Positions 1 through 8,140 are shown, numbered from the stretch's first letter. The stretch is DNA of 59,841 nt from Micromonospora deserti (GCF_003236335.1 NZ_POUB01000012.1:1-59841), one strand, 5' to 3'. The notes: generated from the sequence alone by a model not told the origin. Numbers and translations: made by a program.

Positions 1-117
1 ACGCTCAAAACCTGGAAGATCCTGACCAAGCTGCGCTGCTGCCCACGCCGAGCCACCCCGATCGTCCAAGCCATCCTCGTCCTGCACCACGTCGAAACCA
101 ACCGCTACCCAGGATGA
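1..117 (+). CDS. IS transposase, C-terminal end (cut by window edge)
   Basis: Frame 1 reads a 38-residue tail that starts TLKTWKILTKLRCC and ends in HHVETNRYPG before TGA at 115-117. This arginine- and cysteine-containing ending is typical of DDE transposases of the IS5-like group found in many actinomycetes; that assignment rests on remembered family pattern. The start lies outside the window, so catalytic residues cannot be checked. A contig that opens inside an IS element is a common assembly break. Confidence 0.6.
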   Translation, partial: TLKTWKILTKLRCCPRRATPIVQAILVLHHVETNRYPG

Positions 118-419
118 AAATGGCTCATTGTTGATCATCTGAATTTGATACTTGACCTGTGCGCTGTTTACGTGCGGTGAAGCTCAGAGGCGTTCGATTT
201 ATGCCTTTTGCTACTTGTGGGTTAGTAGGCGTTCCCCACACCCAGGCGACCCGACCAATCATGCACGAGAGTGGGGCGAGGCGCTGAAGGGCGCCCTGAT
301 GCACGGCCACTCCGGTCTGTACTTCCGCACCGCCGAACCGGCCGCCCCGTTCCTGATCGAACTATGTCGCTGCGGACGGCCCGAGGCGGCGGTCAGTACT
401 GCGGTGTGGCGCTGGACCG

Positions 420-763
420 GAAGTCGCTCCAACTGACGTGCACCCGTACGCAGGCGCTTCCCGCCCGCCGGACCGGTGGTCCACGTCGAGCGACGACCGG
501 CTGACCCGCCAGAGGGGGGAGTCGTCGTATTGGTAGGCGAACTGGCCGCCCGGTCCGTCGGTCGTCCACTGGTACTTCGTGTTGGCCCGGAGCTTGGTGT
601 CGAGCGGGCCCGCGCCGATCGTCCGGTGGAGCGGCTCGGCGTTCCAGCCAGTCCCCTGGACGCGCTCGACCGCGCCCCGGTCGTGGAAGCCGGCGCCCGT
701 GCCGGTGTTGGCCCACGTCGGGTCGTCGGCGTGCGGGTTGTCGAGTAGGTCGGTGGCCGGCAC
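420..763 (-). pseudogene. Possible remnant of a coding gene, unknown function
   Basis: The minus frame starting near 763 has coherent protein-like content (for example DNPHADDPTWANTGTGAGF and KYQWTTDGPGGQFAYQYDD) that then dissolves into arginine/serine-rich sequence typical of a wrong frame. Another frame upstream, to about 930, also looks protein-like (VKGTIDRTNHQVKVSILGVTWK), so a frameshift near 780 is possible. I do not recognise the family. The rest of 118-925 shows no convincing gene. It may be a decayed gene downstream of the GH5 gene. Confidence 0.25.
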
Positions 764-925
764 GCCGCGCGCGGACGCGTCGGCTGAGTCGGCCCTTCCA
801 GGTCACGCCGAGGATGCTGACCTTGACCTGGTGGTTGGTGCGGTCGATGGTGCCTTTGACGTGGTGTTTGGAGATGGCTCGTTTGACCACGGGTGGGCTG
901 ACGCGGGTTCGGCGTGGGCGGGGGT

Positions 926-2386
926 TCAGCTGACGGCGACGATCTTCCACCGCTGGTTGCTGCTGCTGGAGTCAGCGTATTGGGCCAGGTCGGAGCCGTT
1001 GCCGGTGCGGCCCATACCGTCCAGGTAGAGGCCGGTGGCGCGGTTTCTGATGCGTACGTTGTTGGCGTCGGTGACGACGTGCCACTGCTGGTTGGTGCTG
1101 GTGCTGCTGGTGTACTGAGCCGCCGCGGCGCCGTTGGTCGTGCGGCCCATACCGTCGAGGTAGAGGCCGGTGGCGCGGTTCTTGACCCGCACGTAGCCGC
1201 CGGTGTTCTCGATGACCCACTGCTGGTTGTTGCCGTTGTTGTCACCCCATTGGCCGGCGCTGGACCCGGCACTGGTGCGGCCCATGCCGTCGAGGACTTG
1301 ACCGGTGGCCGCGTTGCGGATCTGCACGTAGGTGTCGCCCGCGTTGCCAAGGCCCCAGGAGTAGTGCAGGCGGTCCAGCCCAGAGGTGTTCACCAGCGAC
1401 AGCGTGATGGACGAGCCGCTTCCGGTCTTGCTCGTCAAGCTGTACCAGTCCCCGTCGCGCAGGCCCGGCCAGTACACGCTGCCCATGCCGAGGCTGCGCA
1501 GTTTGCCGCTGACGCCGCGGATGTAGTCGGCGAAGAAGGACCCACTGGGAACGTTGTAGTCGATGGTGTCGTAGGAGACGCCGTTCTTGCTGCCGGGGCC
1601 CATCGGGCCACCCCATTCGGTGGCGATGGTGCGGCTGGCGTACGAGCCGATGTAGTTTCCGATGTGGTTCGCCCACGAGTTCTCGTCCTCGTAGGGCGGG
1701 TTGACGAAGAACGAGTAGTCGTGCACCGCGAGCAGCGTGTTGTTCAGGCGGCTGTCGCCGCCGACCGCGGCGACGTTCTGGGCGTAGCCGGCGCCGTCGA
1801 GGATCACCCGGCCGCGCGGGACGCTGGAGTACCTGTTCAACCAGCCGCTGTACATATTGTTCAGGTCGGTGGTGGGGTAGCCGTACGGCTCGTTGATGAC
1901 CTCGAAGTAGGCGTTGGAGTTGCTCCCGTACTTGGCGATGACGGTGTCCCACATCTGGTTGAACGCGGCCGTGTTCGCCGGCCTACCGCCGCTGTGGGCC
2001 CAGTACGCCAGGATCACCTTGCCTCTGCTGAGCGCCGCGTCGATCGCCCCGGTGTATGTGCCCCAATAGCTGGACACGGTCGGCTCGTTGATCGGCATCC
2101 GAACGGTGTTGGCACCAGTGATCGAGTAGAGCTGGCCGACCACCTGGTGCCCGACCGTGGCCGCCGAGGAGTAGGTGTCGGACGAGCTGAGCCCGGACAC
2201 GTAGAGCACGCCGTCGACGAAGTTGTCTCGCGCGTCCGCCCAGTTCACGCCCCTAAACTGGCTGGTGGACGCCTGTGCTTCATAGGGGCTGACGGTGACG
2301 ATGCCCGCGGCGAGTGCGACAGCCACCAACAGCCTGAGCGCGGTAGACAGCGTTCCGCGCCCTGCGGCCCGGTATGACGATTTCAT
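926..2386 (-). CDS. Secreted GH5-type glycoside hydrolase (cellulase/mannanase) with C-terminal ricin-B-like CBM13 domain
   Basis: A 486-residue secreted enzyme expected to cleave beta-1,4-glucan or beta-mannan. Residues 1-39 form a Sec signal peptide ending AQA. The catalytic barrel (about 43-350) carries FRGVNWAD, the acid/base Glu166 in VINEPYG and the nucleophile Glu257 in ATEWGGP, the usual GH5 pair. Residues 352-486 hold a ricin-type trefoil with three repeats of the TGLYLDGMGRT and QQW type, which binds polysaccharide. The start is the ATG at 2386 because GGAGG lies just upstream; a longer reading to 2503 would add an arginine-rich tail before the signal peptide. It diverges from the GH43 gene across a region with LacI-type operators, so the two are probably co-regulated. 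Exact substrate (cellulose or mannan) cannot be read from the sequence. Confidence 0.85.
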   Translation of the reverse strand: MKSSYRAAGRGTLSTALRLLVAVALAAGIVTVSPYEAQASTSQFRGVNWADARDNFVDGVLYVSGLSSSDTYSSAATVGHQVVGQLYSITGANTVRMPINEPTVSSYWGTYTGAIDAALSRGKVILAYWAHSGGRPANTAAFNQMWDTVIAKYGSNSNAYFEVINEPYGYPTTDLNNMYSGWLNRYSSVPRGRVILDGAGYAQNVAAVGGDSRLNNTLLAVHDYSFFVNPPYEDENSWANHIGNYIGSYASRTIATEWGGPMGPGSKNGVSYDTIDYNVPSGSFFADYIRGVSGKLRSLGMGSVYWPGLRDGDWYSLTSKTGSGSSITLSLVNTSGLDRLHYSWGLGNAGDTYVQIRNAATGQVLDGMGRTSAGSSAGQWGDNNGNNQQWVIENTGGYVRVKNRATGLYLDGMGRTTNGAAAAQYTSSTSTNQQWHVVTDANNVRIRNRATGLYLDGMGRTGNGSDLAQYADSSSSNQRWKIVAVS

Positions 2387-2527
2387 TGGCTCGTCCCTCC
2401 TGCGCCAGCGATTTGCGTACGCCGTGTCGATGCGGCGGCGTCGGGCGGCCGCAACGTCTGACCCCTGGGAGTCTGGAGCTGTCTGCATCGCGCCTCCGGA
2501 CACCTGCGTCGGGCTGATGTCGTGTGG

Positions 2528-2541
2528 GTTACATCGGTAAC
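2528..2541. promoter_or_regulatory. Inverted repeat GTTAC-N4-GTAAC upstream of the GH5 gene
   Basis: GTTACATCGGTAAC is a 5+5 inverted repeat with a 4-base centre, about 140 bases upstream of the GH5 start. It could be a regulator site. The arms are short, so chance occurrence is possible. Confidence 0.3.
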
Positions 2542-2762
2542 GGAAAGCGGCAGCGGGACGCTAGAGCCCGAACCGACCAGTTCAGGAACGCTCAGACTCG
2601 AACATCGCTCGGTGGCTCGACGGCTCCGACCCGCCGTGACCAAGGCGCCGTCGCGCCTGATCGTGGTCGGCACGCGAGTCGCCCGTGCGCGCCCGTCCCG
2701 GTCCTTCTGCCTGGCGCCTGGTGCAGGTGGCAGCGTAAGTCCGATCGATGCTTGTCGAGGGC

Positions 2763-2790
2763 TTGACAGGCGTGGTGTTAGCGCTAACAC
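2763..2790 (+). promoter_or_regulatory. Promoter-like -35 with overlapping LacI-family operator (site 1)
   Basis: TTGACA at 2763-2768 is followed, after 16 bases, by TAACAC at 2785-2790. The perfect 16-bp palindrome GTGTTAGCGCTAACAC (2775-2790) covers the spacer and the -10-like element. A central CG in an AT-flanked palindrome is the hallmark of LacI/GalR-family operators. Binding here would block a promoter read toward the GH43 gene at 3018. No lacI gene is visible in the window, so the regulator must lie elsewhere. Confidence 0.65.
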
Positions 2791-2925
2791 TCAGCGGTAA
2801 CACGGCCTTAACCGATGTGTCGCCAAGCGACGGTGCCGCCCCCGCCACTCGCCGCGACCTCGGTGTCCGGGTGGATCCCGTACTTCACCATCGTCTGGTT
2901 CCGTGGCGCGGTCGCCCGGTCGTGT

Positions 2926-2941
2926 CTGTTAGCGCTAACAG
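2926..2941. promoter_or_regulatory. LacI-family operator (site 2)
   Basis: CTGTTAGCGCTAACAG is a perfect 16-bp palindrome sharing the 14-base core TGTTAGCGCTAACA with site 1. The centres are 151 bp apart, close to a whole number of helical turns, which would suit DNA looping. It lies 77 bases upstream of the GH43 start. Confidence 0.65.
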
Positions 2942-3017
2942 TCATCGCTTCGTCAGATCATCCGCCCGATCGTTCCCGCCCTCTAGAACGGTCGCCCCTT
3001 ACGTAGGAGGAAAGCCC

Positions 3018-4460
3018 ATGCCGAGAACCCTCGCCCGGCTGAGCGCGGTCCTCGTCGCCGCCTGCCTACTGTTCACCTCGTGGTCGGCGGCGACGCCGAA
3101 GGAGGCGGCCGCGCTCGACCCGTTCACCGGCTACCTGATGGCGCACTTCACGGGTGAGTCGTCGACCGGTCAGCAGATCTACCTCGCTCACAGCACGGAC
3201 GGCCTGCGGTGGACCGACCTGAACAACGGCGGGCTGGTGCTGCGCTCCACCGTTGGCACCCGCGGCGTCCGCGACCCCGCGTTGGTCCGCTCGCCCGCCG
3301 GCGATCGCTACTGGATCATCGCCACGGACCTCTGCATCGGCTGTGGCCAGAACTGGAGCGACGCCCAGAACAACGGCAGCCGCAACCTCGTCGTGTGGGA
3401 GTCCACCGACCTGGTCAACTGGTCCGCGCCATGGCTGCTCAACGTCGCCGGAGCCATCCCGGACGGACGCAACGCATGGGCCCCGGAGGCAATCTGGAAC
3501 CCGGCCACCAACGACTACGTCCTCTACTGGGCAACGAACGCCACCCTGAACGGTGTGCTCAAACACCGCATCTACTACGCGCGGACGACGAACTTCCGCA
3601 GCATCACCACACCGCAGTCGTACATCAACCGGGCCGGCACCCAGGGCATCATCGACACCCAGATTGTCGAGATGCCGGCAGGCGTCGGCACCCACCGTTA
3701 CGTCCGGGCATCAGGCGACGGCCAGATCACCATCGAAGGCAGCAACTCGATCCTGGGGGCCTGGACGAACCTCGGCAACCTCTCCGGCATCGGACTGACC
3801 GGATCCCAGGTCGAAGGTCCCATGTGGATGAAATTCAACACCCGCAACGAGTGGGCGCTGTACCTCGACCAGTATGCCTCCGGACGCGGCTACCTGCCGG
3901 TCCTGACGACCAACCCGTCGAGCCCCGGCAGCTACCGGACTCCAGCGTCCGGTTCATACAACATGGGCGGAAACCGTAAGCGCCACGGCTCGGTCCTCAA
4001 CCTGACCAGCGCGGAGGAGAGCCGCGTACTCGGCCGCTGGCGCGGCACGCCTGTCAACCGGATCCAGTCCTACAACTACCAGGACCGGTACGTCCGGCAC
4101 GCCGACTTCGACGTACGCATCGACGCGAACGTCAGCCCCGCCCAAGACGCCCAGTTCCGACTGGTGCCCGGCCTGGCCGGCGGCTCTGGCACCGTTTCCA
4201 TCCAGTCTGTCAACTATCCCAGCTACTACCTGCGCCACTACGGCTTCGACTTCCGGCTGGAGGCCAACGACGGCACGGCCACGTTCGCCGAGGACGCCAC
4301 GTTCCGTCAGGTTTCCGGGCTCGCCAACTCCTCCTGGGCATCGTTCCAGTCCTACAACTACCCCGACCGCTACATCCGGCACAGCGGGTACCTGCTCCGG
4401 CTCGACCCGATCACCGACGCGCAGGGCCGAAACGATGCCACCTTCCGCATAACGACATAG
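3018..4460 (+). CDS. Secreted GH43-type glycoside hydrolase with C-terminal AbfB (CBM42) arabinofuranose-binding domain
   Basis: A 480-residue secreted enzyme, probably an arabinan- or arabinoxylan-active alpha-L-arabinofuranosidase or xylosidase. A signal peptide covers about residues 1-32. The five-bladed propeller (about 35-340) shows family-like motifs TRGVRDPALV (Asp86), NAWAPEAIW (Glu157) and SQVEGPMWM (Glu266), consistent with the base and acid of GH43. Residues about 345-480 are three repeats of the SYNYQDRYVRHADFDVRI type, the AbfB fold that binds arabinofuranose side chains. Start ATG 3018 has the strong site AGGAGG seven bases upstream; earlier in-frame codons lack one. Two LacI-type palindromes precede it. 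The subfamily is not resolved. Confidence 0.85.
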   Translation: MPRTLARLSAVLVAACLLFTSWSAATPKEAAALDPFTGYLMAHFTGESSTGQQIYLAHSTDGLRWTDLNNGGLVLRSTVGTRGVRDPALVRSPAGDRYWIIATDLCIGCGQNWSDAQNNGSRNLVVWESTDLVNWSAPWLLNVAGAIPDGRNAWAPEAIWNPATNDYVLYWATNATLNGVLKHRIYYARTTNFRSITTPQSYINRAGTQGIIDTQIVEMPAGVGTHRYVRASGDGQITIEGSNSILGAWTNLGNLSGIGLTGSQVEGPMWMKFNTRNEWALYLDQYASGRGYLPVLTTNPSSPGSYRTPASGSYNMGGNRKRHGSVLNLTSAEESRVLGRWRGTPVNRIQSYNYQDRYVRHADFDVRIDANVSPAQDAQFRLVPGLAGGSGTVSIQSVNYPSYYLRHYGFDFRLEANDGTATFAEDATFRQVSGLANSSWASFQSYNYPDRYIRHSGYLLRLDPITDAQGRNDATFRITT

Positions 4461-4959
4461 CGGAGCGGGTGAGGGACCAGGGCCGCGGCCGGGCCGGCTC
4501 GGGGCCGGGAGGGTCGGGTAGCCGTCCCCGGACCAGCAGGGCGGTCAGCCCGTACACTGCGGCGACCACCAGCAGGGCACGCCGCGGGCCGCCGAACGCC
4601 GCGAGGGTGACGCACCCCGGCGGCGAGCCCGCAGATCTGCGGTGGCGAGTACGGCGGCCGTCGCGCACTCGATCGCCTACCCCGCCATGAGCAGCGGCCG
4701 CGGACGTATCCGGTCGGCCGCCGCCCCGAAGAGCGCCGCCCCGGCGAACTGCGGCAGGAAGCCGGCCGCGAACGCGACCGCTGCCCATAGCGGCGAGCGC
4801 GGGGCCGCGTACACCAGGGTGGAGAGGGCGAGGATGCGTAACGACGCCGCCGCGATCGCGAGCGTCTTCGTCACGAGCAGCAGCCGGAAGACGGGCTCGG
4901 CCAGCACCCGCCGGTACGTGCCACGCTCATCGGTGGACGCCCGGAGCGGCTGCGGTCAT
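4461..4959 (-). pseudogene. Decayed MFS transporter gene
   Basis: Read leftward from the ATG at 4959, the sequence starts as the N-terminus of a major facilitator transporter: after an early frameshift it gives STDERGTYRRV, LAEPVFRLLLVTKTLAIAA and two hydrophobic helices. A TAG at 4677-4679 interrupts the frame where tyrosine is expected (MAG-stop-AIECATAAVLATADL), and a further frameshift leads to VTLAAFGGPRRALLVVAAVYG and a loop rich in proline. Only about a third of a normal 400-residue transporter remains before the GH43 gene. It diverges from the peptide/P450 locus, so it may once have been the exporter of that locus, which is inference. Confidence 0.7.
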
Positions 4960-5115
4960 GTCCCAGGGTCACCGGCGTGCTCGCGCGACACCAAGCGTTC
5001 GCCCTGTTCCATACAGACTCGTACAAATCCGAACGGGCGCGACGGTGTTCGTGCACCCTCCGCATGGAACCGTAAAAAGTCCGGCGAATACGTCGTAGTG
5101 GGGGAGGTGAATGTG

Positions 5116-5202
5116 ATGGCGAAGCTCGCGCTGATGGGTCTCGCTCGTCTGGTGCGGCTCGACCGCGGGCGGATGGGCGGCCGGTACCCCTGGATTCCCT
5201 GA
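5116..5202 (+). CDS. Putative RiPP precursor peptide (28 residues) ahead of a P450
   Basis: A 28-codon gene begins at ATG 5116 with GGGGAGG about ten bases upstream, an excellent ribosome-binding site for such a short frame. The leader-like part is amphipathic and basic (MAKLALMGLARLVRLDRGRM) and the C-terminus is GGRYPWIP, then TGA. It ends 61 bases before a cytochrome P450 gene in the same direction. Short precursors ending in a few aromatic residues next to one P450 define the biarylitide, cittilin and atropopeptide (tryptorubin) groups, in which the P450 cross-links Tyr, Trp or His side chains. Here Tyr and Trp in a Y-x-W spacing are the obvious cross-link partners. I know of no identical core, so the product would be new. 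That it is a precursor is inference from size, ribosome-binding site and context. Confidence 0.65.
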   Translation: MAKLALMGLARLVRLDRGRMGGRYPWIP

Positions 5203-5212
5203 TCCGATGAGG

Positions 5213-5239
5213 GCGGTGGCCGCCGCGTGCGGCCACCGC
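5213..5239 (+). terminator. Perfect hairpin between the precursor gene and the P450
   Basis: GCGGTGGCCGC and GCGGCCACCGC form an 11-bp perfect stem with a 5-base loop. It lies 10 bases after the peptide stop codon and before the ribosome-binding site of the P450. No U-run follows, so it may act as a partial terminator or an mRNA-stabilising stem that makes more precursor than enzyme, an arrangement common in RiPP operons. Confidence 0.6.
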
Positions 5240-5263
5240 AAGCCGGGCGCGAAGGAGAGACGC

Positions 5264-6595
5264 ATGTCCACGGGTGAGTACCCGGCGGGGCCGCGCGGGC
5301 GGCGCCTGGTCGGCAACCGGTACGACTACGAGCGGGACCGGATCGCGTTCCTGCGGCGGTGCCAGCGCGAGTACGGCGACGTCTTTGCCTTTAGCGCGCG
5401 GGCGAGCGTCGTGACCGATCCCGTCCTCGTCCACGAGATCCTCGTGCGCACCAACACAGACTTCGGCATCGAGGTTGATCTCTTCGATGACACGCCGTCG
5501 GAGGTGATCGCGCGGGAGACGCCGACCGCGATGGCCGGGCGTCGGAAGAGTCGGCCGGGGGTCAACCGGGCGGCGGCCGACGCACACAGCGGCCGCCTGG
5601 TGGACGTCTTCCACGCCCGGCTGGACACGGTACTCGACGGTCGGGTCGACGTGGCGGCGGTGATGAAGTCGTTTGTCATCCACGCGACCGCGGACTACTG
5701 CCTCGGCGAGGGGAGCGAGGAGATCGCGACCGCGGTCGCCGACGCTGCGGAATACTCGACCGCTCTGATGTCCAGCTCCCTGTCGCTGCCGCGCTGGCTG
5801 CCCGTCCGCGCGGTACGCTCGGCGAAAGCCGCCAACAGCAGGCTCTCCGAGCTGCTCCACCAGCGCATCCGGCAGCGGCGCGCCCGGCCCCACGACACCG
5901 TGCGCGACCTGCTCGACACCATGCTCCGGAGCGACGGCGGCGACCTCGACGACGAGGGCGTCTACCGGACGCTGTCGGTGATGCTGCGGGCCTCGCACGG
6001 CGTACCCGGCACGACGCTCGCCTGGGCGGTGCTGACCCTCGCGCGCGAGCCCGACGTCGCCGCCCGCATCCGGGCCGAGGCGGAAGCGTTGCCGGCGGGC
6101 GGGGCGGTCACCGCCGAAGACCTGCCCTACAACGAGGCGGTCGTGAAGGAGCTGCTCCGCGCCTACATCCCGACGTGGCTCATGGGCCGCGAGGTACGCA
6201 CGCACACGACGCTCGGTCGGTGGGCGTTCCGCCCCGGCCAGCAGGTCATGATGCCGGTCTTCCTGATCCATCGCGATCCGCGGTGGTGGGAGGAGCCCGA
6301 GCGGTTCGACCCCGACCGTTGGCTGGGGGAGCGGCCGCCGCACGCGCGGTTCGCGTACCTGCCGTTCGGCGCCGGACCGAGGATCTGCCTCGGCAACCAG
6401 ATCGGCATGCTGCAACTGGTGGTCGCGCTGGCCACACTGGTGCGCGAATACGAGGTCACGGTGGCCGACCCGGATGGGGTCGTCATGCGGCCGGAAGCGC
6501 TCCTGATCCCGGCCGGCCTACAAGCGACCTTCACCCGCCGTGACAGCCTAACGGCCGCCAGTGGGTCGGGAACAGGTAGGCGCGGAGCGCGGTGA
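5264..6595 (+). CDS. Cytochrome P450, probable RiPP cross-linking enzyme
   Basis: A 443-residue soluble bacterial P450. The heme loop LPFGAGPRICLG places the thiolate at Cys375, the ExxR motif is ELLR (296-299) and the I-helix region reads RASHGVPGTTLAW (242-254). The usual A/G-G-x-D/E-T-T acid-alcohol pair is altered: a histidine-glycine-valine-proline stretch precedes GTT. The start ATG 5264 has GAAGGAGAG upstream; an in-frame ATG at 5207 would overlap the hairpin and has no site. It is the second gene of a two-gene operon with the peptide at 5116. No ferredoxin or reductase gene is present, so it must borrow redox partners. The last 20 residues are low complexity. A role in modifying the peptide is inferred from neighbourhood; ordinary small-molecule hydroxylation is the alternative. 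Confidence 0.85.
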   Translation: MSTGEYPAGPRGRRLVGNRYDYERDRIAFLRRCQREYGDVFAFSARASVVTDPVLVHEILVRTNTDFGIEVDLFDDTPSEVIARETPTAMAGRRKSRPGVNRAAADAHSGRLVDVFHARLDTVLDGRVDVAAVMKSFVIHATADYCLGEGSEEIATAVADAAEYSTALMSSSLSLPRWLPVRAVRSAKAANSRLSELLHQRIRQRRARPHDTVRDLLDTMLRSDGGDLDDEGVYRTLSVMLRASHGVPGTTLAWAVLTLAREPDVAARIRAEAEALPAGGAVTAEDLPYNEAVVKELLRAYIPTWLMGREVRTHTTLGRWAFRPGQQVMMPVFLIHRDPRWWEEPERFDPDRWLGERPPHARFAYLPFGAGPRICLGNQIGMLQLVVALATLVREYEVTVADPDGVVMRPEALLIPAGLQATFTRRDSLTAASGSGTGRRGAR

Positions 6596-6720
6596 GCCGG
6601 GGCGCCAGCTTGGCGGGCAGCCGCGTCACGACCGGCGCCGCGAGAAACCCGAAGACGACCGTGAGGTAGCAGAGGTAGCCGATCTCGCCCGGGTCGAGCG
6701 GTGGCGGGTCGACGACCGGG
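6531..6720 (-). pseudogene. Remnant: C-terminal end of a membrane protein
   Basis: The minus frame between a TGA near 6722 and the TGA at 6531-6533 reads a coherent tail: PPPLDPGEIGYLCYLTVVFG, then FLAAPVVTRLPAKLAP and LRAYLFPTHW. One hydrophobic helix is clear. There is no start codon or ribosome-binding site, and it overlaps the 3' end of the P450 gene convergently, so it looks like the surviving end of a deleted gene. The family is not recognised. From about 6720 to 7020 I see no supportable gene. Confidence 0.35.
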
Positions 6721-7020
6721 CGTCACGGCCCGTCACGATCGCCCCCTGCAGCGAACCCCGGCCGTGCCGAACAGCGGGCATTGGTGGGTGTGCGGGATCG
6801 GGTTCAGGTCCTCATCTCGGTCCGACTGGTCGGTGGTGTACTGCTCGGGTAGCTGCTCGCCAGGCGCCGATAGCGAGCGCGAAGCGCGACGATCTGGTCG
6901 TCGTCGTCGTGGTGCGTGCGCACCTGAGCTCGGGTCTCGTCGGATACGCCGTGGTGAGGCGTCGGCGAGCCGGGTACCCGCCTCGGCGAGTGCCAGGTGC
7001 GGCCCGCTCGGCCTCACAGG

Positions 7021-7296
7021 TCAGCCGGTGAAGGACCCGGGTCCAAATCGGCCCCAGGCCACGTAGGTGGCCAGGGCGAGGTAGACCAGGTTCAGCACAA
7101 TGAACTTGGCTTCGCCATTGCGGAGATGGGTGATCATCGCGCCGACCATCAGCAAGACCCAGCAGAGGGCGGTCACCGGCACCATCACCGGTGCGATGTC
7201 GAGCGCGGCAGGCAGGATCAGGCCAACCGCAGCCAGGAGTTCGATGACCTCAAGGGTCTTGACGAAGCCGACACTGGCGTGTTCGGTGCAACCGAC
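7021..7296 (-). pseudogene. 5'-truncated DoxX-family gene
   Basis: The minus frame ends in VAWGRFGPGSFTG and, going upstream, contains VIELLAAVGLILPAALDIAP and LLMVGAMITHLRNGEAKF. This matches, segment for segment, the intact DoxX-like protein at 30096-30476 in this window. Homology stops near 7296, so about 40 N-terminal residues including the start are missing. Intact members are four-helix membrane proteins. This copy has no promoter or start of its own. Confidence 0.6.
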
Positions 7297-7402
7297 GCGG
7301 CTCCTGTGACAGCTCGGCTAGGTGATGTCCTTCACAAGCGCCTGGTGTCACAGGATGTGGTGGACCGGCGTCTTCTTCCGACGGGTGTTGGAGCGCACCC
7401 CG

Positions 7403-8140
7403 TCAGCGTTGGTCGATCATGACGTCGATGCTGTAATCCTGTGCTCGGTAGCAGTGATCGCCGTATTCGACCGGTGCGCCCACCACGTCGAACGCGCTGC
7501 GCGTCATGGTGAGGACGGGCCCGGCGGGCCGCAGTTCGAGGTGGCGGCGCTCTGCTGCGTCGGGCATGCGGGCGCCTATCGATTGATGCGCGACGACGGG
7601 GCGCACACCGCGCTTTCGCAGCAGGGCGTACAGGCCGGCTTCTTCGAGGTCGGCCTTGTTGATGTCGGTGTACGGCGGTGGCAGCCAGTTGCGCAGGATG
7701 GCCAGCGGCCGCCCGCCGGCCAGCCGCAGGCGGACGATCGCGAGGAGTTCGGTGTCGGCGGGCAGGTCGAGCATGCCGGCGATGTACTCGTCCCGCTTCA
7801 GCTCGTGCTGCAGGACGGCGGTCTCGGGCTGGACGCCGTCGCGTCTGAGGTCGTCGTAGAGGCTGGTGAGTTCGGCGCGCCGGTGCACCTTGCGGTTCGC
7901 GACAGTGGTGCCCAGCCCCCGTCGCCGCACCAGGAAGCCGCGGTTGACCAACTCCAGGATGGCGCGCCGCACGGTCGGGCGGGACAGGTTGAGGCGCTCC
8001 GCGAGCGCGATCTCGTTCTCGAAGGGGTCGCCGGGTCGCAGCTGGCCCGTGGCAATGGCGTTGGTGAGCTGCTCCGCGAGCTGGTGGTAGAGGGGCACCG
8101 GAGAGGAGCGGTCGATCGTCACGCCAACTTTCACTGCCAC
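7403..8140 (-). CDS. GntR-family (HutC/UTRA type) transcriptional regulator, probable inositol-operon regulator
   Basis: A 245-residue repressor-type protein. Residues about 10-80 form the GntR winged helix (VPLYHQLAEQLTNAIATGQL, NLSRPTVRRAILELVNRGFL), and residues about 95-240 the UTRA effector-binding domain (RLRLAGGRPLAILRNWLP, LRPAGPVLTMTRSAFD). It is transcribed divergently from iolG, 163 bases away, with operator-like repeats between them, so the likely effector is an inositol catabolite; GntR-family control of iol genes is known in other actinobacteria. Start ATG 8140 is the first in frame; no strong ribosome-binding site is seen, so short-leader translation is possible. Confidence 0.85.
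   Translation of the reverse strand: MAVKVGVTIDRSSPVPLYHQLAEQLTNAIATGQLRPGDPFENEIALAERLNLSRPTVRRAILELVNRGFLVRRRGLGTTVANRKVHRRAELTSLYDDLRRDGVQPETAVLQHELKRDEYIAGMLDLPADTELLAIVRLRLAGGRPLAILRNWLPPPYTDINKADLEEAGLYALLRKRGVRPVVAHQSIGARMPDAAERRHLELRPAGPVLTMTRSAFDVVGAPVEYGDHCYRAQDYSIDVMIDQR

Noticed and set aside
914..2377. Plus-strand open frame of 487 codons
   Set aside because: Antisense shadow of the GH5/ricin gene; the repeats in it mirror the ricin repeats.
4871..6415. Long minus-strand open frame of 514 codons
   Set aside because: It is antisense to the P450 and peptide genes and its composition is the arginine/proline/glycine-rich kind expected from the complement of a high-GC gene.
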